Positions 32,296 to 42,135 are shown, numbered from the stretch's first letter. The stretch is DNA of 64,000 nt from an uncultured Bacillota bacterium (GCA_958352855.1 CATWQE010000010.1:1-64000); one strand, 5' to 3'. Notes: a model not told the origin generated them from the letters alone. Numbers and translations: made by a program.

Positions 32296-34034
32296 GATGC
32301 CTTCTCCTTTCTGTAATCCTCCAGCTCCTGCTGGGTGTTCCATAATTTTGCATAGCTTCCCTTTTGAGCAATGAGGGCTTCATGATTTCCCTGCTCTGCG
32401 ATCTTTCCCTGTTCCATCACATAAATTTTATCCGCGGCTGTCACATTAGCTAATCGATGGGAAATCAGCAATACGGTTTTCTTTCCTTTCATCTGATAAA
32501 TCTGCTCCATAATATCATTTTCACTCTCTGCATCAATATTGGAGGTGGCTTCATCAAAAATATACACAGGGCTGTCATGCAAAAGCGCCCTTGCCATAAC
32601 CAGACGCTGACACTGCCCGCCGGAAAAGTTAGAGCCCTTTTCTGCAAGCATGGTATCCAGCCCTTGCTCACTTCTAAGGAAATCAGCCAGCTTCATCTGT
32701 TCCAGTACCTGCCAGAATTCTTCATCTGTTCCATCTGGTTTCGCCAGAAGCAAGTTCTCTCTCACTGTTCCCTTAAAAAGATACCCTGCATGTCCCACAT
32801 AAGTAATCTGCTCCAACAAGCTTTCCTCCGAAATTTCAGAAAGCGGAACACCCTGCGCTCCTCCAAACAAAACCTCTCCCTGATAATTCCGGTTTTTTCC
32901 TGTAAAGATAGATGCCAGTGTGGATTTGCCGCAGCCACTCTCTCCTACAATGGCGACAAAGTCCCCTTTCCTGGCCGAAAAATCAACTTGTTTCAAAATA
33001 GGACGCTCCTTTTCATACGCAAAGGTTAAATCCTTGCAGCACAAACCGCTCTCTTTAGAAATTTCTCTTGTTCCTTTCACCGGCTCCGGCAAATCCAGCA
33101 ATTTAAAAATCTTATCACTGGCAGCCATTCCGTTCATGGCAATGTGGAAAAAGCTTCCCAGCAGACGCATAGGCAGGAAAAAGTCTGCTGCCAGCAAAAT
33201 AATAAACAGGCACTCGCCAAGAAGAATTTCTCCGGTCAAAAACTGTCTCACTGCCAAAATTCCTCCAAGAGCAGCCCCTCCATACGCTACTAAGTCCATG
33301 ATGGTAATGGAGTTTAACTGCATGGTCAGAACCTTCATGGTGATTTTACGGAAACTCTCTGCCTCCCGGTTCATTTCCTCCTGCCTGCGCTCATCCCCCT
33401 GATAAATTTTCAAGGTCGTAAGCCCCTGAAGGTTTTCCAGAAAGGTATCTCCCAGGGCAGTGTACTGTCCCCAATATTTTGCCAACAGCTTCTTCGCCCA
33501 GGTCTGAACCGCTGCAATGGAAACGGGAATCAACGGCACGCAGCACAAAAGTACCACTGCGGAAACCCAGCTTACAGGAAGCAGCACCAAAAACAGCGTT
33601 ACCGGAGCCAGCACTGCATAGAAAAACTGTGGCAGATATGAGCCAAAATAAGTTTCCAACTGATCCACACCTTCTACCGCTACCTGAACAACCTCTGAGG
33701 AACGGACATTCTCCTTGTAAGAGACGCCCAGCCTTAAAAGCTTTCCATAGATTTTCTCACGCAAAACCTGTTTCACTGATTTTGAGGAAAGAAAACTCAT
33801 GCGGCTGGATAGCACGAAACAGACCATACGCACCAAAATTGCCCCAATGGCATGCAACGCTACAATAAGAAAAGTTCTCTTCTCTGCCCTGCCATAAAAT
33901 AGTTCTCCCAAAAACCAGGTGACCATTTGCAGCAGTATAATATTAGCCCATAAGGAAATCCACTGAACTGCCACATTGGCAGCAATATATTTCCTGGTGT
34001 GGCTTACCGTAGAGATTAGTCTTTTATGAATCAT
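32292..34034 (-). CDS. ABC exporter half-transporter, CydD-like
   Basis: This protein of about 580 residues has six membrane helices and an ATPase with Walker A G-E-S-G-C-G-K-S-T, signature F-S-G-G-Q, Walker B-like V-Y-I-F-D-E-A-T-S and I-S-H-R. It is the first gene of a three-gene coupled operon with the CydC-like half and DUF454. GGAGG lies 11 bases before ATG at 34034; a TTG at 34052 is the far alternative. The substrate is unknown: antimicrobial, peptide or thiol export are all possible. Confidence 0.88.
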   Translation of the reverse strand: MIHKRLISTVSHTRKYIAANVAVQWISLWANIILLQMVTWFLGELFYGRAEKRTFLIVALHAIGAILVRMVCFVLSSRMSFLSSKSVKQVLREKIYGKLLRLGVSYKENVRSSEVVQVAVEGVDQLETYFGSYLPQFFYAVLAPVTLFLVLLPVSWVSAVVLLCCVPLIPVSIAAVQTWAKKLLAKYWGQYTALGDTFLENLQGLTTLKIYQGDERRQEEMNREAESFRKITMKVLTMQLNSITIMDLVAYGGAALGGILAVRQFLTGEILLGECLFIILLAADFFLPMRLLGSFFHIAMNGMAASDKIFKLLDLPEPVKGTREISKESGLCCKDLTFAYEKERPILKQVDFSARKGDFVAIVGESGCGKSTLASIFTGKNRNYQGEVLFGGAQGVPLSEISEESLLEQITYVGHAGYLFKGTVRENLLLAKPDGTDEEFWQVLEQMKLADFLRSEQGLDTMLAEKGSNFSGGQCQRLVMARALLHDSPVYIFDEATSNIDAESENDIMEQIYQMKGKKTVLLISHRLANVTAADKIYVMEQGKIAEQGNHEALIAQKGSYAKLWNTQQELEDYRKEKAS

Positions 34035-34052
34035 CAATGTTTTATCCTCCAA

Positions 34053-34586
34053 TTTGTAGTTACTCTTTTAATTATTAATCGGTTAGTTAATTCACTCTTT
34101 AGTTAGCTTCCGCTAATTTCTGTGGTAAAAAAATAGAACTTTTAAGTTCCTGGATAATTGCAGTTAGTGCTTTCTAACTCTCTAGTATTTTATTTACTTT
34201 GGAGGGATTTGTCAAGAGGGAGATTGTAAAATTTAAGAGCTTTAGGTTTAAAGTTGAGAGAGTTTGGTTTGGAGAGGGCAATATACCACATAAGTGCTGT
34301 TTTTTCACCCCTTAACGGGGCAAAAAACCTCACTCGCCATTTAAAAACACCCCAAAATTCTTCATAAATGCAAAAATCAAGGGCAAATACCACACAAACT
34401 TCCACTCCAGTGCCCCCGCCAGGGGCATAAGAGAGAAAATTTCGGTGTATTTGCCCAGCTTCTATCTACAAAATATTAAAAAACCTACCTACAATACTGT
34501 AAACACTTCATTCACCACGCAAAGCAGAGCCGCCGCACTGAAAAACTCAGTGCGACAGCTCTGTCATATTATCTTTTATTCAGTTC
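34053..34586. other. 534 bp intergenic region with repeated operator-like and hairpin sequences
   Basis: No convincing gene is seen. Near the exporter start, TTAGTTA occurs at 34083-34089 and 34099-34105 (16 bp apart), with TTAATTATTAATC just upstream (34068-34080). This symmetrical AT-rich cluster is like MarR-family sites. Further right, GGGCAATATACCACA (34276-34290) and GGGCAAATACCACAC (34381-34395) are near copies, and an inverted copy ends at 34456. Hairpins CCCC/GGGG (34308-34320) and TGCCCC/GGGGCA (34411-34427) lie between. A minus-strand 71-codon frame across 34190-34405 has no family resemblance and I do not call it. Confidence 0.4.
34526..34562 (-). terminator. Terminator after glycogen phosphorylase
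   Basis: CGCACTGA (34534-34541) and TCAGTGCG (34547-34554) form a perfect stem with a 5-base loop, extended by AGAGC/GCTCT (34526-34530, 34558-34562) after a small internal loop. It lies about 25 bases past the phosphorylase stop. The T tract on the minus strand is weak. Confidence 0.65.
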
Positions 34587-37049
34587 TTATTTTCCAATAA
34601 CAACCTTATCCAGATGCCAGATTTCATCTACATACTGCTGAATTGTCCTGTCAGAAGTAAACTTACCGGAGCAGGCAGTGTTCAGAAGTGCCATCTTAGC
34701 CCATCTTTCTTCGTCTCTGTAAGCTTCCTCTACTTTTTCCTGTGCTGCTGCATAAGATTTGAAGTCAGCCAGAATAAAGTAAGTATCCGCCCGGTCACTG
34801 CTGTTGGTATTCAGCAGGGAATCGTAGATTTCCCGGAACATGTTGAAATCTCCATGAGAATAAGTTCCGTTGATTAACTGCATCAGCACGTTTCTGATGT
34901 CAGGATCATTGTTGAAATACTGCATTGGGTCGTATCCGCCATGGTTTTCGTAGTTAATAACTTCGTCAGAAGAAAGACCGAAGATAAATGCATTTTCAGC
35001 GCCTACTTCTTCTACGATTTCCACGTTGGCACCATCCATAGTTCCAATAGTCGGAGCGCCGTTTAACATGAATTTCATGTTACCTGTTCCGGAAGCTTCC
35101 TTACTTGCTGTGGAAATCTGTTCGGAAACATCGGCTGCTGCAAAAATCATTTCCGCATTGGATACACGATAGTTTTCGATGAATACAACTTTGATTTTTC
35201 CGTCAATAGAAGCATCATTGTTGATAACATCCGCTACTGCATTAATCAGCTTAATGGTCTGTTTTGCACGTCTGTAACCTGCTGCTGCCTTCGCGCCAAA
35301 GATAAAGGTCCTTGGATAGAATGGCATTTCCGGATGGTCTTTAATCTTATTGTACAGGTACATAACATGCAAAATATTCATTAACTGACGTTTATATTCA
35401 TGAAGTCTCTTAACCTGGACATCAAAAATAGAATTTGGATTTACTTCGATTCCATTGTGCTCCAGGATATATTTTGCCAGACGCACTTTGTTCTGGTGTT
35501 TGATATTCATGAATTCCTGCTGTGCTTTCTTGTCATCGGCATAGACTTTCAGTTTTGCCAGTTCCGGAAGGTTGGTAATCCAGCCGTCTCCAATATGGTC
35601 TGTAATCCAGTCTGCCAGCAGTGGATTTCCATGAAGCAGGAAACGTCTCTGAGTAATACCGTTGGTCTTATTGTTAAATTTCTCAGGATACATTTCGTAG
35701 AAATCTTTTAATTCCTGTTTCTTCAAGATTTCTGTGTGAAGCTGCGCAACACCGTTTACAGAATAACCGCCTGCAATAGCAAGGTGAGCCATTTTCACCT
35801 GGCCATCATAAATGATTGCCATTTTCTTGATTTTTTCCTGATTTCCAGGATATTTCTCCTGGATTTCCAGCAGGAATCTTCTGTTAATCTCTTCGATAAT
35901 CTGATAAATACGCGGAAGCAGTTTAGAAAACAGCTCGATTGGCCATTTTTCCAATGCTTCTGCCATAATGGTATGGTTTGTGTATGCACAGGTGTGAGTG
36001 GTGATGTCCCATGCCTCATCCCATTCCATGCCTTCTTCATCAATGAGAATTCTCATAAGCTCCGCAACCGTCATGGTTGGGTGAGTATCGTTTAACTGGA
36101 AGGTCACCTTCTTTGGCAAATCGTGAAGGTCGCTGTGAGCTTTCTTGAATTTTTCAATGGCAGCCTGAATACTTGCAGAAATAAAGAAATACTGCTGTTT
36201 CAGACGAAGTTCTTTTCCTGCATAATGATTATCATTTGGGTACAGAACCTCTACAATGGTTTTTGCCAGGTTTTCCTGCTCTACTGCTTTGTGGTATTCG
36301 CCCTTGTCAAACAGGTCTAACTGGAAATCATTGATTGCCTCTGCATCCCAGATACGCAGAGTGTTTACAATCCTATTGTTGTAGCCAACGATTGGCATAT
36401 CATATGGAACCGCGCGGACAGACTGATAGCCTTCCTGTACAAAATGGTTTCTGCCTGTTGCAGGGTCATAAACCACTTTTACATATCCGCCAAATTTTAC
36501 TTCTTTTGCATACTCTGGGCGGCGCAGTTCAAAGGGATATCCGTTCTTTAACCAGTTATCCGGTACTTCCACCTGATAACCGTTCTCAATTTTCTGTTTA
36601 AACAGTCCGTAACGATAACGAATACCGCATCCGTAAGCGCAATATCCCAGGCTTGCCAGAGAATCCAGGAAGCATGCTGCCAGTCTTCCCAGACCTCCGT
36701 TTCCAAGAGCCGGATCCGGCTCCTGGTCCTCAATTACATTTAAGTCAAATCCTAATTCATCCAAAGCTTCTTTTACTTCATTGTAAGCGCACAGGTTAAT
36801 CAGGTTGTTACCAAGCGCGCGGCCCATAAGAAACTCCATGGATAAATAGTACACAATCTTCGGGTCATCCTTTTCATACTGCTTCTGTGTTAAAAGCCAG
36901 TTGTCAATCACTACGTCTTTTACAGCAAGAGACACTGCCTGGAAAATCTGCTCCTGAGTAGCTTCCTCAATGGTCTTTCTGTAAAGCATTTTTACATTTT
37001 CTTTAACGCTTTCTTTGAATTCCTCTTTCTTGAAATGATGATCTAACAT
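34587..37049 (-). CDS. glgP: Glycogen/starch/alpha-glucan phosphorylase
   Basis: This 820-residue GT35 enzyme releases glucose-1-phosphate from alpha-1,4-glucans in the cytoplasm. Recognisable parts are Y-Y-L-S-M-E-F-L-M-G-R-A-L near residue 67, D-P-A-L-G-N-G-G-L-G-R-L-A-A-C-F, and the pyridoxal-phosphate segment E-A-S-G-T-G-N-M-K-F-M-L-N-G with its Schiff-base Lys. Length fits bacterial GlgP. It works with the MalQ encoded at 11-12.6 kb. It is 21 bases downstream of ileS on the same strand, so it may partly share that transcript. Confidence 0.97.
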   Translation of the reverse strand: MLDHHFKKEEFKESVKENVKMLYRKTIEEATQEQIFQAVSLAVKDVVIDNWLLTQKQYEKDDPKIVYYLSMEFLMGRALGNNLINLCAYNEVKEALDELGFDLNVIEDQEPDPALGNGGLGRLAACFLDSLASLGYCAYGCGIRYRYGLFKQKIENGYQVEVPDNWLKNGYPFELRRPEYAKEVKFGGYVKVVYDPATGRNHFVQEGYQSVRAVPYDMPIVGYNNRIVNTLRIWDAEAINDFQLDLFDKGEYHKAVEQENLAKTIVEVLYPNDNHYAGKELRLKQQYFFISASIQAAIEKFKKAHSDLHDLPKKVTFQLNDTHPTMTVAELMRILIDEEGMEWDEAWDITTHTCAYTNHTIMAEALEKWPIELFSKLLPRIYQIIEEINRRFLLEIQEKYPGNQEKIKKMAIIYDGQVKMAHLAIAGGYSVNGVAQLHTEILKKQELKDFYEMYPEKFNNKTNGITQRRFLLHGNPLLADWITDHIGDGWITNLPELAKLKVYADDKKAQQEFMNIKHQNKVRLAKYILEHNGIEVNPNSIFDVQVKRLHEYKRQLMNILHVMYLYNKIKDHPEMPFYPRTFIFGAKAAAGYRRAKQTIKLINAVADVINNDASIDGKIKVVFIENYRVSNAEMIFAAADVSEQISTASKEASGTGNMKFMLNGAPTIGTMDGANVEIVEEVGAENAFIFGLSSDEVINYENHGGYDPMQYFNNDPDIRNVLMQLINGTYSHGDFNMFREIYDSLLNTNSSDRADTYFILADFKSYAAAQEKVEEAYRDEERWAKMALLNTACSGKFTSDRTIQQYVDEIWHLDKVVIGK

Positions 37050-37070
37050 CCCTTTTCCCTCCTACAGGTT

Positions 37071-40000
37071 TCATGAGAATTTTTCCACGCCAAATGTAAC
37101 GCTTTCGGAATTGATTTTCCACTCCTTGGTATAACCTTTTACTTCATTGTACACAACTTCTTCTGCCAGTACCTCTGACTTAATCTCAGCTTCATGTACG
37201 CGGAAAATGCCTTCAATCACTTGATTTCCTTCCAGCGAAACAACAATCTTATCAGTCACTTCAAAGTCAGCCTCTTTACGCATGGTCTGGATTTTGCTGA
37301 TGATTTCACGTACAAATCCTTCTTCCAGAAGTTCCGGCGTCAGGTTTGTATCTAACACAACTGTAATGTCATTATCAGATTCTGATACATACCCCTCCAT
37401 CTGTGCTGTATCAATCAGCAAATCACTCTCTAATAATACAATTTCCTGTCCGTTTATGTCAAGTTTCAGCTCTCCTGCTGCCTTCAGCTCATCCATAGCC
37501 TTGTTGCCATCCAGCTCTGCCAGTGCAGCCTTGATGCCACCCAGGAATTTACCATATTTTGGTCCAACTGTTTTCAACTGAGGTTTAAAGCTGTAGGAAG
37601 TGAAGTCTCTCACATCTTCAGTGAAATTCATTTCCTTCACATTTAATTCATCCTCAATGATTTCCTTATAGAACTGGGACAATTCAAATGGCGCTTTCAC
37701 AAACATTTTGCCGATTGGCTGGCGGTTCTTGATGTTCGCTGTATTTCTGCAGGCGCGGCCCATAACAACCACTTTCAGCAGATCATCCATATTTTCTTCT
37801 AATTCTTTATCAATCCATGCTTCCTGAACCTCTGGGAAGTCGCACAGGTGAATACTTTCCGGCGCATTCTTGTCAATGCTTCTTACCAGGTTCTGGTAGA
37901 TTTCTTCTGTCATAAACGGAACCATAGGCGCTGCTGCCTTGGAAATAGTAACCAGGGCTGTATACAGGGTCATATAAGCGTTAATCTTATCCTGCTCCAT
38001 ACCTTTTGCCCAGAAACGTTCACGGCTTCTTCTTACATACCAGTTACTCATATCGTCTACAAATTCCTGAAGAGCTCTTGCTGTCTCTGGAATCTTATAA
38101 TTTGCCAGATTCTCATCTACTGCTTTTACTACAGTATTTAACTTAGAAAGCAGCCATTTATCCATAACCGGAAGTTTATCGTACTCTAATGTATATTTTG
38201 TTGCGTCAAATTCATCAATATTCGCATACAGCACAAAGAATGCATAAGTATTCCACAGTGTACCCATGAACTTACGCTGTCCTTCCTGCACTGCCTTGCC
38301 ATGGAAGCGGTTTGGCAGCCATGGAGCGCTGTTTACATAGAAGTACCAACGGATAGCATCTGCGCCGTATTTCTCCAGAGCGTCAAATGGGTCTACTGCA
38401 TTTCCTTTGGACTTACTCATTTTCTGACCATTTTCATCCTGTACATGACCAAGAACGATAACATTCTTATAAGGCGCCTTGTTAAACAACAGGGTAGACT
38501 CTGCCAGAAGAGAATAGAACCATCCACGGGTCTGGTCTACTGCCTCAGAAATAAAGTCTGCCGGGAACTGCTGTTCAAATAAATCCTGATTTTCAAATGG
38601 ATAATGATGCTGTGCAAAAGGCATGGCACCTGAGTCAAACCAGCAGTCAATTACTTCTGGTACTCTGTGCATTTCTTTTCCACATTTTGGACATTTGATG
38701 GTGATTTCATCAATATATGGTCTGTGAAGTTCTACGGTCTTGGCAGCTTCATTTCCACTCATTTCATAAAGCTCCTGGCGGCTTCCAATGGAATGCATAT
38801 GTCCGCACTCACATTCCCAAACATTTAATGGTGTTCCCCAGTAACGGTTACGGCTGATACCCCAGTCCTGTACGTTTTCCAGCCAGTCGCCGAAACGTCC
38901 TTTACCAATGCTTTCCGGAATCCAGTTAATGGTATTGTTGTTGCGGATTAAGTCATCCTTTACCGCAGTCATTTTAATAAACCAGGATTCTCTTGCATAA
39001 TAAATAAGCGGTGTATCACATCTCCAGCAGTGTGGATAGCTATGCTCAAATTTCGGTGCAGAGAATAATAAGCCTCTCTCATCCAAATCCTTCAACACTT
39101 CCGGGTCTGCTTTCTTGCAGAAGGTTCCAGCCCATTTGGTTTCTTTGGTCATCTCACCCTTTTCATCAACTAACTGCAGGAATGGAAGGTCGTATTTTCT
39201 TCCCACCTTACTGTCGTCCTCACCAAATGCAGGTGCAATATGAACCACACCAGTACCATCTGTCAGGGTTACATAAGTATCGCATACAACGTAATGAGCT
39301 TTTTTATCCAGCTTTTTGAAATTATATAACGGTTCATATTCCTTATATTCCAAATCTTTACCAACATATGTTTCTAATACTTCATAAGCCGGTGTTCCCT
39401 CTTCTCTCTCAAGACTTCCAAGAACGGTGTCAAGAAGAGCTTCTGCCATATAGTAAGTATATCCGTCTGCTGCTTTTACTTTCACATACTGCTCATCTGG
39501 ATTTACACAAAGGGCAACGTTAGAAGGCAGAGTCCAGGGTGTTGTTGTCCATGCCAGAATATAAGCATCCTCTCCAACTACTTTGAAACGTGCAATAGCA
39601 GAACGTTCTTTTACGTCTTTATATCCCTGGGCAACCTCCTGTGCAGAAAGAGGAGTTCCACAGCGTGGACAATAAGGAACAATCTTAAAGCCTTTATATA
39701 ACAGACCTTTGTTCCAGATTTCTTTTAATGCCCACCATTCAGATTCAATGTAATTATCATCATAGGTAACGTATGGATTGTCCATATCAGCCCAGAAACC
39801 AACAGTAGAAGAGAAATCTTCCCACATTCCCTTGTATTTCCAGACACTTTCTTTACATTTATCAATAAATGGAATCAGACCATATTCTTCAATCTGTTCT
39901 TTTCCATCTAATCCCAGTAATTTCTCTACTTCCAGCTCTACGGGAAGACCATGGGTATCCCAGCCAGCCTTACGCGGAACCATCTTGCCCTTCATGGTGC

Positions 40001-40214
40001 GGTATCTTGGAATCATATCCTTGATAACGCGGGTCAAAACATGTCCGATATGAGGTTTTCCGTTTGCTGTTGGCGGTCCATCATAGAAGGTATAGGTTTC
40101 ACCCTGCTTTTTCTGTTCCATGCTTTTCTTGAAAATGTCATTGTCTTTCCAGAATTTTTCAACTTCTTTTTCACGCTGTACGAAATTTAAGTCTGTACTT
40201 ACTTTTTGATACAT
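37071..40214 (-). CDS. ileS: Isoleucyl-tRNA synthetase, type 2 (eukaryote-like)
   Basis: This 1047-residue class Ia synthetase charges tRNA-Ile. The H-I-G-H motif is at 55-58 (G-K-P-H-I-G-H), and K-M-S-K-S lies in G-Q-K-M-S-K-S-K-G-N. An editing domain lies between them, and the C-terminus carries the anticodon-binding helices. Its length above 1000 residues and the stretch Y-C-P-R-C-G-T-P-L-S match the IleS2 type rather than the E. coli type; IleS2 enzymes are generally insensitive to mupirocin (family knowledge). AAAGGAG precedes ATG at 40214. A longer frame to 40409 runs through the T-box and is rejected. Expression should rise when uncharged tRNA-Ile accumulates. Confidence 0.97.
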   Translation of the reverse strand: MYQKVSTDLNFVQREKEVEKFWKDNDIFKKSMEQKKQGETYTFYDGPPTANGKPHIGHVLTRVIKDMIPRYRTMKGKMVPRKAGWDTHGLPVELEVEKLLGLDGKEQIEEYGLIPFIDKCKESVWKYKGMWEDFSSTVGFWADMDNPYVTYDDNYIESEWWALKEIWNKGLLYKGFKIVPYCPRCGTPLSAQEVAQGYKDVKERSAIARFKVVGEDAYILAWTTTPWTLPSNVALCVNPDEQYVKVKAADGYTYYMAEALLDTVLGSLEREEGTPAYEVLETYVGKDLEYKEYEPLYNFKKLDKKAHYVVCDTYVTLTDGTGVVHIAPAFGEDDSKVGRKYDLPFLQLVDEKGEMTKETKWAGTFCKKADPEVLKDLDERGLLFSAPKFEHSYPHCWRCDTPLIYYARESWFIKMTAVKDDLIRNNNTINWIPESIGKGRFGDWLENVQDWGISRNRYWGTPLNVWECECGHMHSIGSRQELYEMSGNEAAKTVELHRPYIDEITIKCPKCGKEMHRVPEVIDCWFDSGAMPFAQHHYPFENQDLFEQQFPADFISEAVDQTRGWFYSLLAESTLLFNKAPYKNVIVLGHVQDENGQKMSKSKGNAVDPFDALEKYGADAIRWYFYVNSAPWLPNRFHGKAVQEGQRKFMGTLWNTYAFFVLYANIDEFDATKYTLEYDKLPVMDKWLLSKLNTVVKAVDENLANYKIPETARALQEFVDDMSNWYVRRSRERFWAKGMEQDKINAYMTLYTALVTISKAAAPMVPFMTEEIYQNLVRSIDKNAPESIHLCDFPEVQEAWIDKELEENMDDLLKVVVMGRACRNTANIKNRQPIGKMFVKAPFELSQFYKEIIEDELNVKEMNFTEDVRDFTSYSFKPQLKTVGPKYGKFLGGIKAALAELDGNKAMDELKAAGELKLDINGQEIVLLESDLLIDTAQMEGYVSESDNDITVVLDTNLTPELLEEGFVREIISKIQTMRKEADFEVTDKIVVSLEGNQVIEGIFRVHEAEIKSEVLAEEVVYNEVKGYTKEWKINSESVTFGVEKFS

Positions 40215-40247
40215 GATTTTCTCCTTTCTGTTCCGTTGCAGTGCGTT

Positions 40248-40518
40248 AAAAAAGCTCCCGTCCTGTAACAGGACGAGAGCCATAAAATACGCTTTCGTTA
40301 TACCACCTCTTACAACATACGAAGCATGTGTGCTTTTATATGCGTTCCCTTTAACGGAGGAAAAGCCGGCGTCTCCTACTTGGTTCAAAGAACAACTTTC
40401 AGAGAGCAACTCCGGAGTGATTTTCTTTCACTGCTACTGGTACCGGGCTTGCACCTTCTCCGGTTCGCTGAAACGTTTGCCAGTGAAATACTGTCTCCAT
40501 CTATGTTTTTACAGATAT
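40248..40518 (-). promoter_or_regulatory. T-box leader of ileS, isoleucine specifier
   Basis: On the minus strand the T-box consensus appears as AGAGGTGGTATAACGA around 40295-40310. It is followed by a strong terminator stem (40254-40280, GCTC..CGTCCTG against CAGGACG..GAGC) and six T residues (40248-40253). In stem I the segment GAAAATCACTCCGGAGT places the Ile codon ATC at 40419-40421 as specifier. The leader begins near 40518. Uncharged tRNA-Ile should stabilise the antiterminator and allow ileS transcription. Confidence 0.88.
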
Positions 40519-40524
40519 GAATTC

Positions 40525-40553
40525 ATTATACTGGTCGTGGTTGGGGGTGTCAA
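40525..40553 (-). promoter_or_regulatory. ileS promoter, full sigma-A consensus
   Basis: TTGACA (40548-40553) and TATAAT (40525-40530) on the minus strand have a 17-base spacer, matching consensus at every position. It starts the T-box leader. Confidence 0.9.
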
Positions 40554-40570
40554 GTGGGTTTGAAAAAAGT

Positions 40571-40599
40571 TTGATATCTTTGTGCAAATCACTTATAAT
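40571..40599 (+). promoter_or_regulatory. Promoter of the D,D-carboxypeptidase gene
   Basis: TTGATA (40571-40576) and TATAAT (40594-40599) have a 17-base spacer on the plus strand. The promoter is back-to-back with the ileS promoter, with about 18 bases between the -35 boxes. It probably drives the carboxypeptidase, MBL hydrolase and VOC genes. Confidence 0.75.
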
Positions 40600-40635
40600 A
40601 TACCATAGTTTACAAGAAGGGAAACGAACATTTTT

Positions 40636-42135
40636 ATGAAAAAAAAGATAAAAGATTTATGGAAAACACTATTGCTATGCACTGCTCTGACAGTCACCTC
40701 CTGTATTACACCGGTAATGGCAACTCCAACGGAAAACACAGAAAATATTGCCTCTGAACCAGAAGCCCCCGCCAAACCGGAAAGCTATGAGTGGGAAATC
40801 CAGTCCAACAAAATTCCCGGCTGGCCCCAGGGTCCAAAAGTAGTTGCAGAGACCGCCATTCTCATGGATATAGACTCAGGCTCTATTCTCTATGCAAAAG
40901 GCATTGACGAAAAACGCGCTCCGGCCAGCACAACCAAAATCATGACCGCGATGCTGGCCCTTGAACAGGTGCCATTTGACACTCAGATTACTTTTACAGA
41001 TGAGGTCAATAATATTGAGGCTGACAGCACACACATTGGCATTAAACCAGGCGAAACCCTCACTATGAAAGACTGCGCTTATGCTATTCTCCTGGCTTCT
41101 GCCAATGAGGTTTCCTCCGGTGTCGCGGAATATATCGGCGGGGATGTGCAGACTTTCGTAGATTCTATGAATCAGAGAGCCAAAGACCTGGGCTGTCAGA
41201 ACACACATTTTGTCAATGCCAACGGTTTGTACAGTGAAGACCACTATACCACTGCCAGAGATTTAGCCCTTATCTCCTGCGCAGCCTTCCAGAATGAAAC
41301 CTTTCGGGAGATTATCAAAACGCCCTACTATATTGTCCCTGAAACAAATATCACCAACGAAACCCGTTGGCTGAATAATCATCACAAAATGGTACTTCCA
41401 GACAGCTCCGAATATTATGAAGGCTGCCTTGGAGGCAAGACAGGGTACACCGTAAAAGCAGGAAATACTCTCGTAACCTATGCAGAAAGAAACGGAATGC
41501 GTCTGGTTTGTGTGGTTCTGGCTGATATCAACGAACATTATAATGATACCCGGGCATTATTTGACTATGGATTTAACAACTTCCAGAAAGTTAGCGCTGA
41601 TGCTGCCTCTCTGTCCGCTGCAAAGAAGGATACTCTCGGCAAAAAATTAATGGAACAAGGCTCCTTAAATCAGGCATTCCAGAAATCTTCCCTGGTAGTT
41701 CCAAAAGAATCCAAAGAAGCTCTGACTTTCCAGACAGCTTTAGAAGATGACCACAACTTATCCATTACTTATTGCTACGGAGATACTGTTCTTGGAACTT
41801 CCAGCATCCCAGCTACAGATGAGATGCTTGCCACCGCCAAAGAACTGGGACTACGCAAGGAAGAGCGAAAACAAGGCAGCGTAGCTTTCCAGTCGGAAGA
41901 AGATAAAAAAACTGTAACTTCAACCTCTTCAAAATCTCCAAAAGCCCAATCTCCAAAAGGCTTCATAGAAGAACTGGTTCACAACTTCCGCCAGCTTCCA
42001 AACTGGAAGTACCCCGCGCTGATTTTTATAGGAGCTGCATTAGTCTTCTATATTGTTACTTTAATTTTAAGAATACAACGTTCCAAAAAACGTCGTAAAC
42101 GTAGAAAAAACAGAAAAAAAGGAGCTTCTTCATGA
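40636..42135 (+). CDS. D-alanyl-D-alanine carboxypeptidase (DacF/PBP5-like)
   Basis: This 499-residue S11 peptidase trims the terminal D-Ala from peptidoglycan stem peptides. It has an N-terminal signal sequence (about residues 1-29). The active site shows S-x-x-K as S98-T-T-K101, S-x-N as S155-A-N157 and K-T-G at 268-270. A Ser/Lys-rich linker is followed by a C-terminal membrane segment (about 456-476) and a very basic tail, so it is anchored as a bitopic protein rather than by an amphipathic helix. Its stop overlaps the MBL gene start (ATGA at 42132-42135). Confidence 0.93.
   Translation: MKKKIKDLWKTLLLCTALTVTSCITPVMATPTENTENIASEPEAPAKPESYEWEIQSNKIPGWPQGPKVVAETAILMDIDSGSILYAKGIDEKRAPASTTKIMTAMLALEQVPFDTQITFTDEVNNIEADSTHIGIKPGETLTMKDCAYAILLASANEVSSGVAEYIGGDVQTFVDSMNQRAKDLGCQNTHFVNANGLYSEDHYTTARDLALISCAAFQNETFREIIKTPYYIVPETNITNETRWLNNHHKMVLPDSSEYYEGCLGGKTGYTVKAGNTLVTYAERNGMRLVCVVLADINEHYNDTRALFDYGFNNFQKVSADAASLSAAKKDTLGKKLMEQGSLNQAFQKSSLVVPKESKEALTFQTALEDDHNLSITYCYGDTVLGTSSIPATDEMLATAKELGLRKEERKQGSVAFQSEEDKKTVTSTSSKSPKAQSPKGFIEELVHNFRQLPNWKYPALIFIGAALVFYIVTLILRIQRSKKRRKRRKNRKKGASS

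Noticed and set aside
34300..34327. Terminator reading of the CCCC/GGGG hairpin
   Set aside because: The T tract precedes the stem and an A tract follows it on both strands, so it is not a standard intrinsic terminator.
34190..34405. Minus-strand 71-codon open frame
   Set aside because: It runs through hairpins and repeated words and has no ribosome site or homologous feel.
40215..40409. 65-residue N-terminal extension of isoleucyl-tRNA synthetase
   Set aside because: The extension translates the T-box and terminator. The ATG at 40214 has a strong ribosome site.
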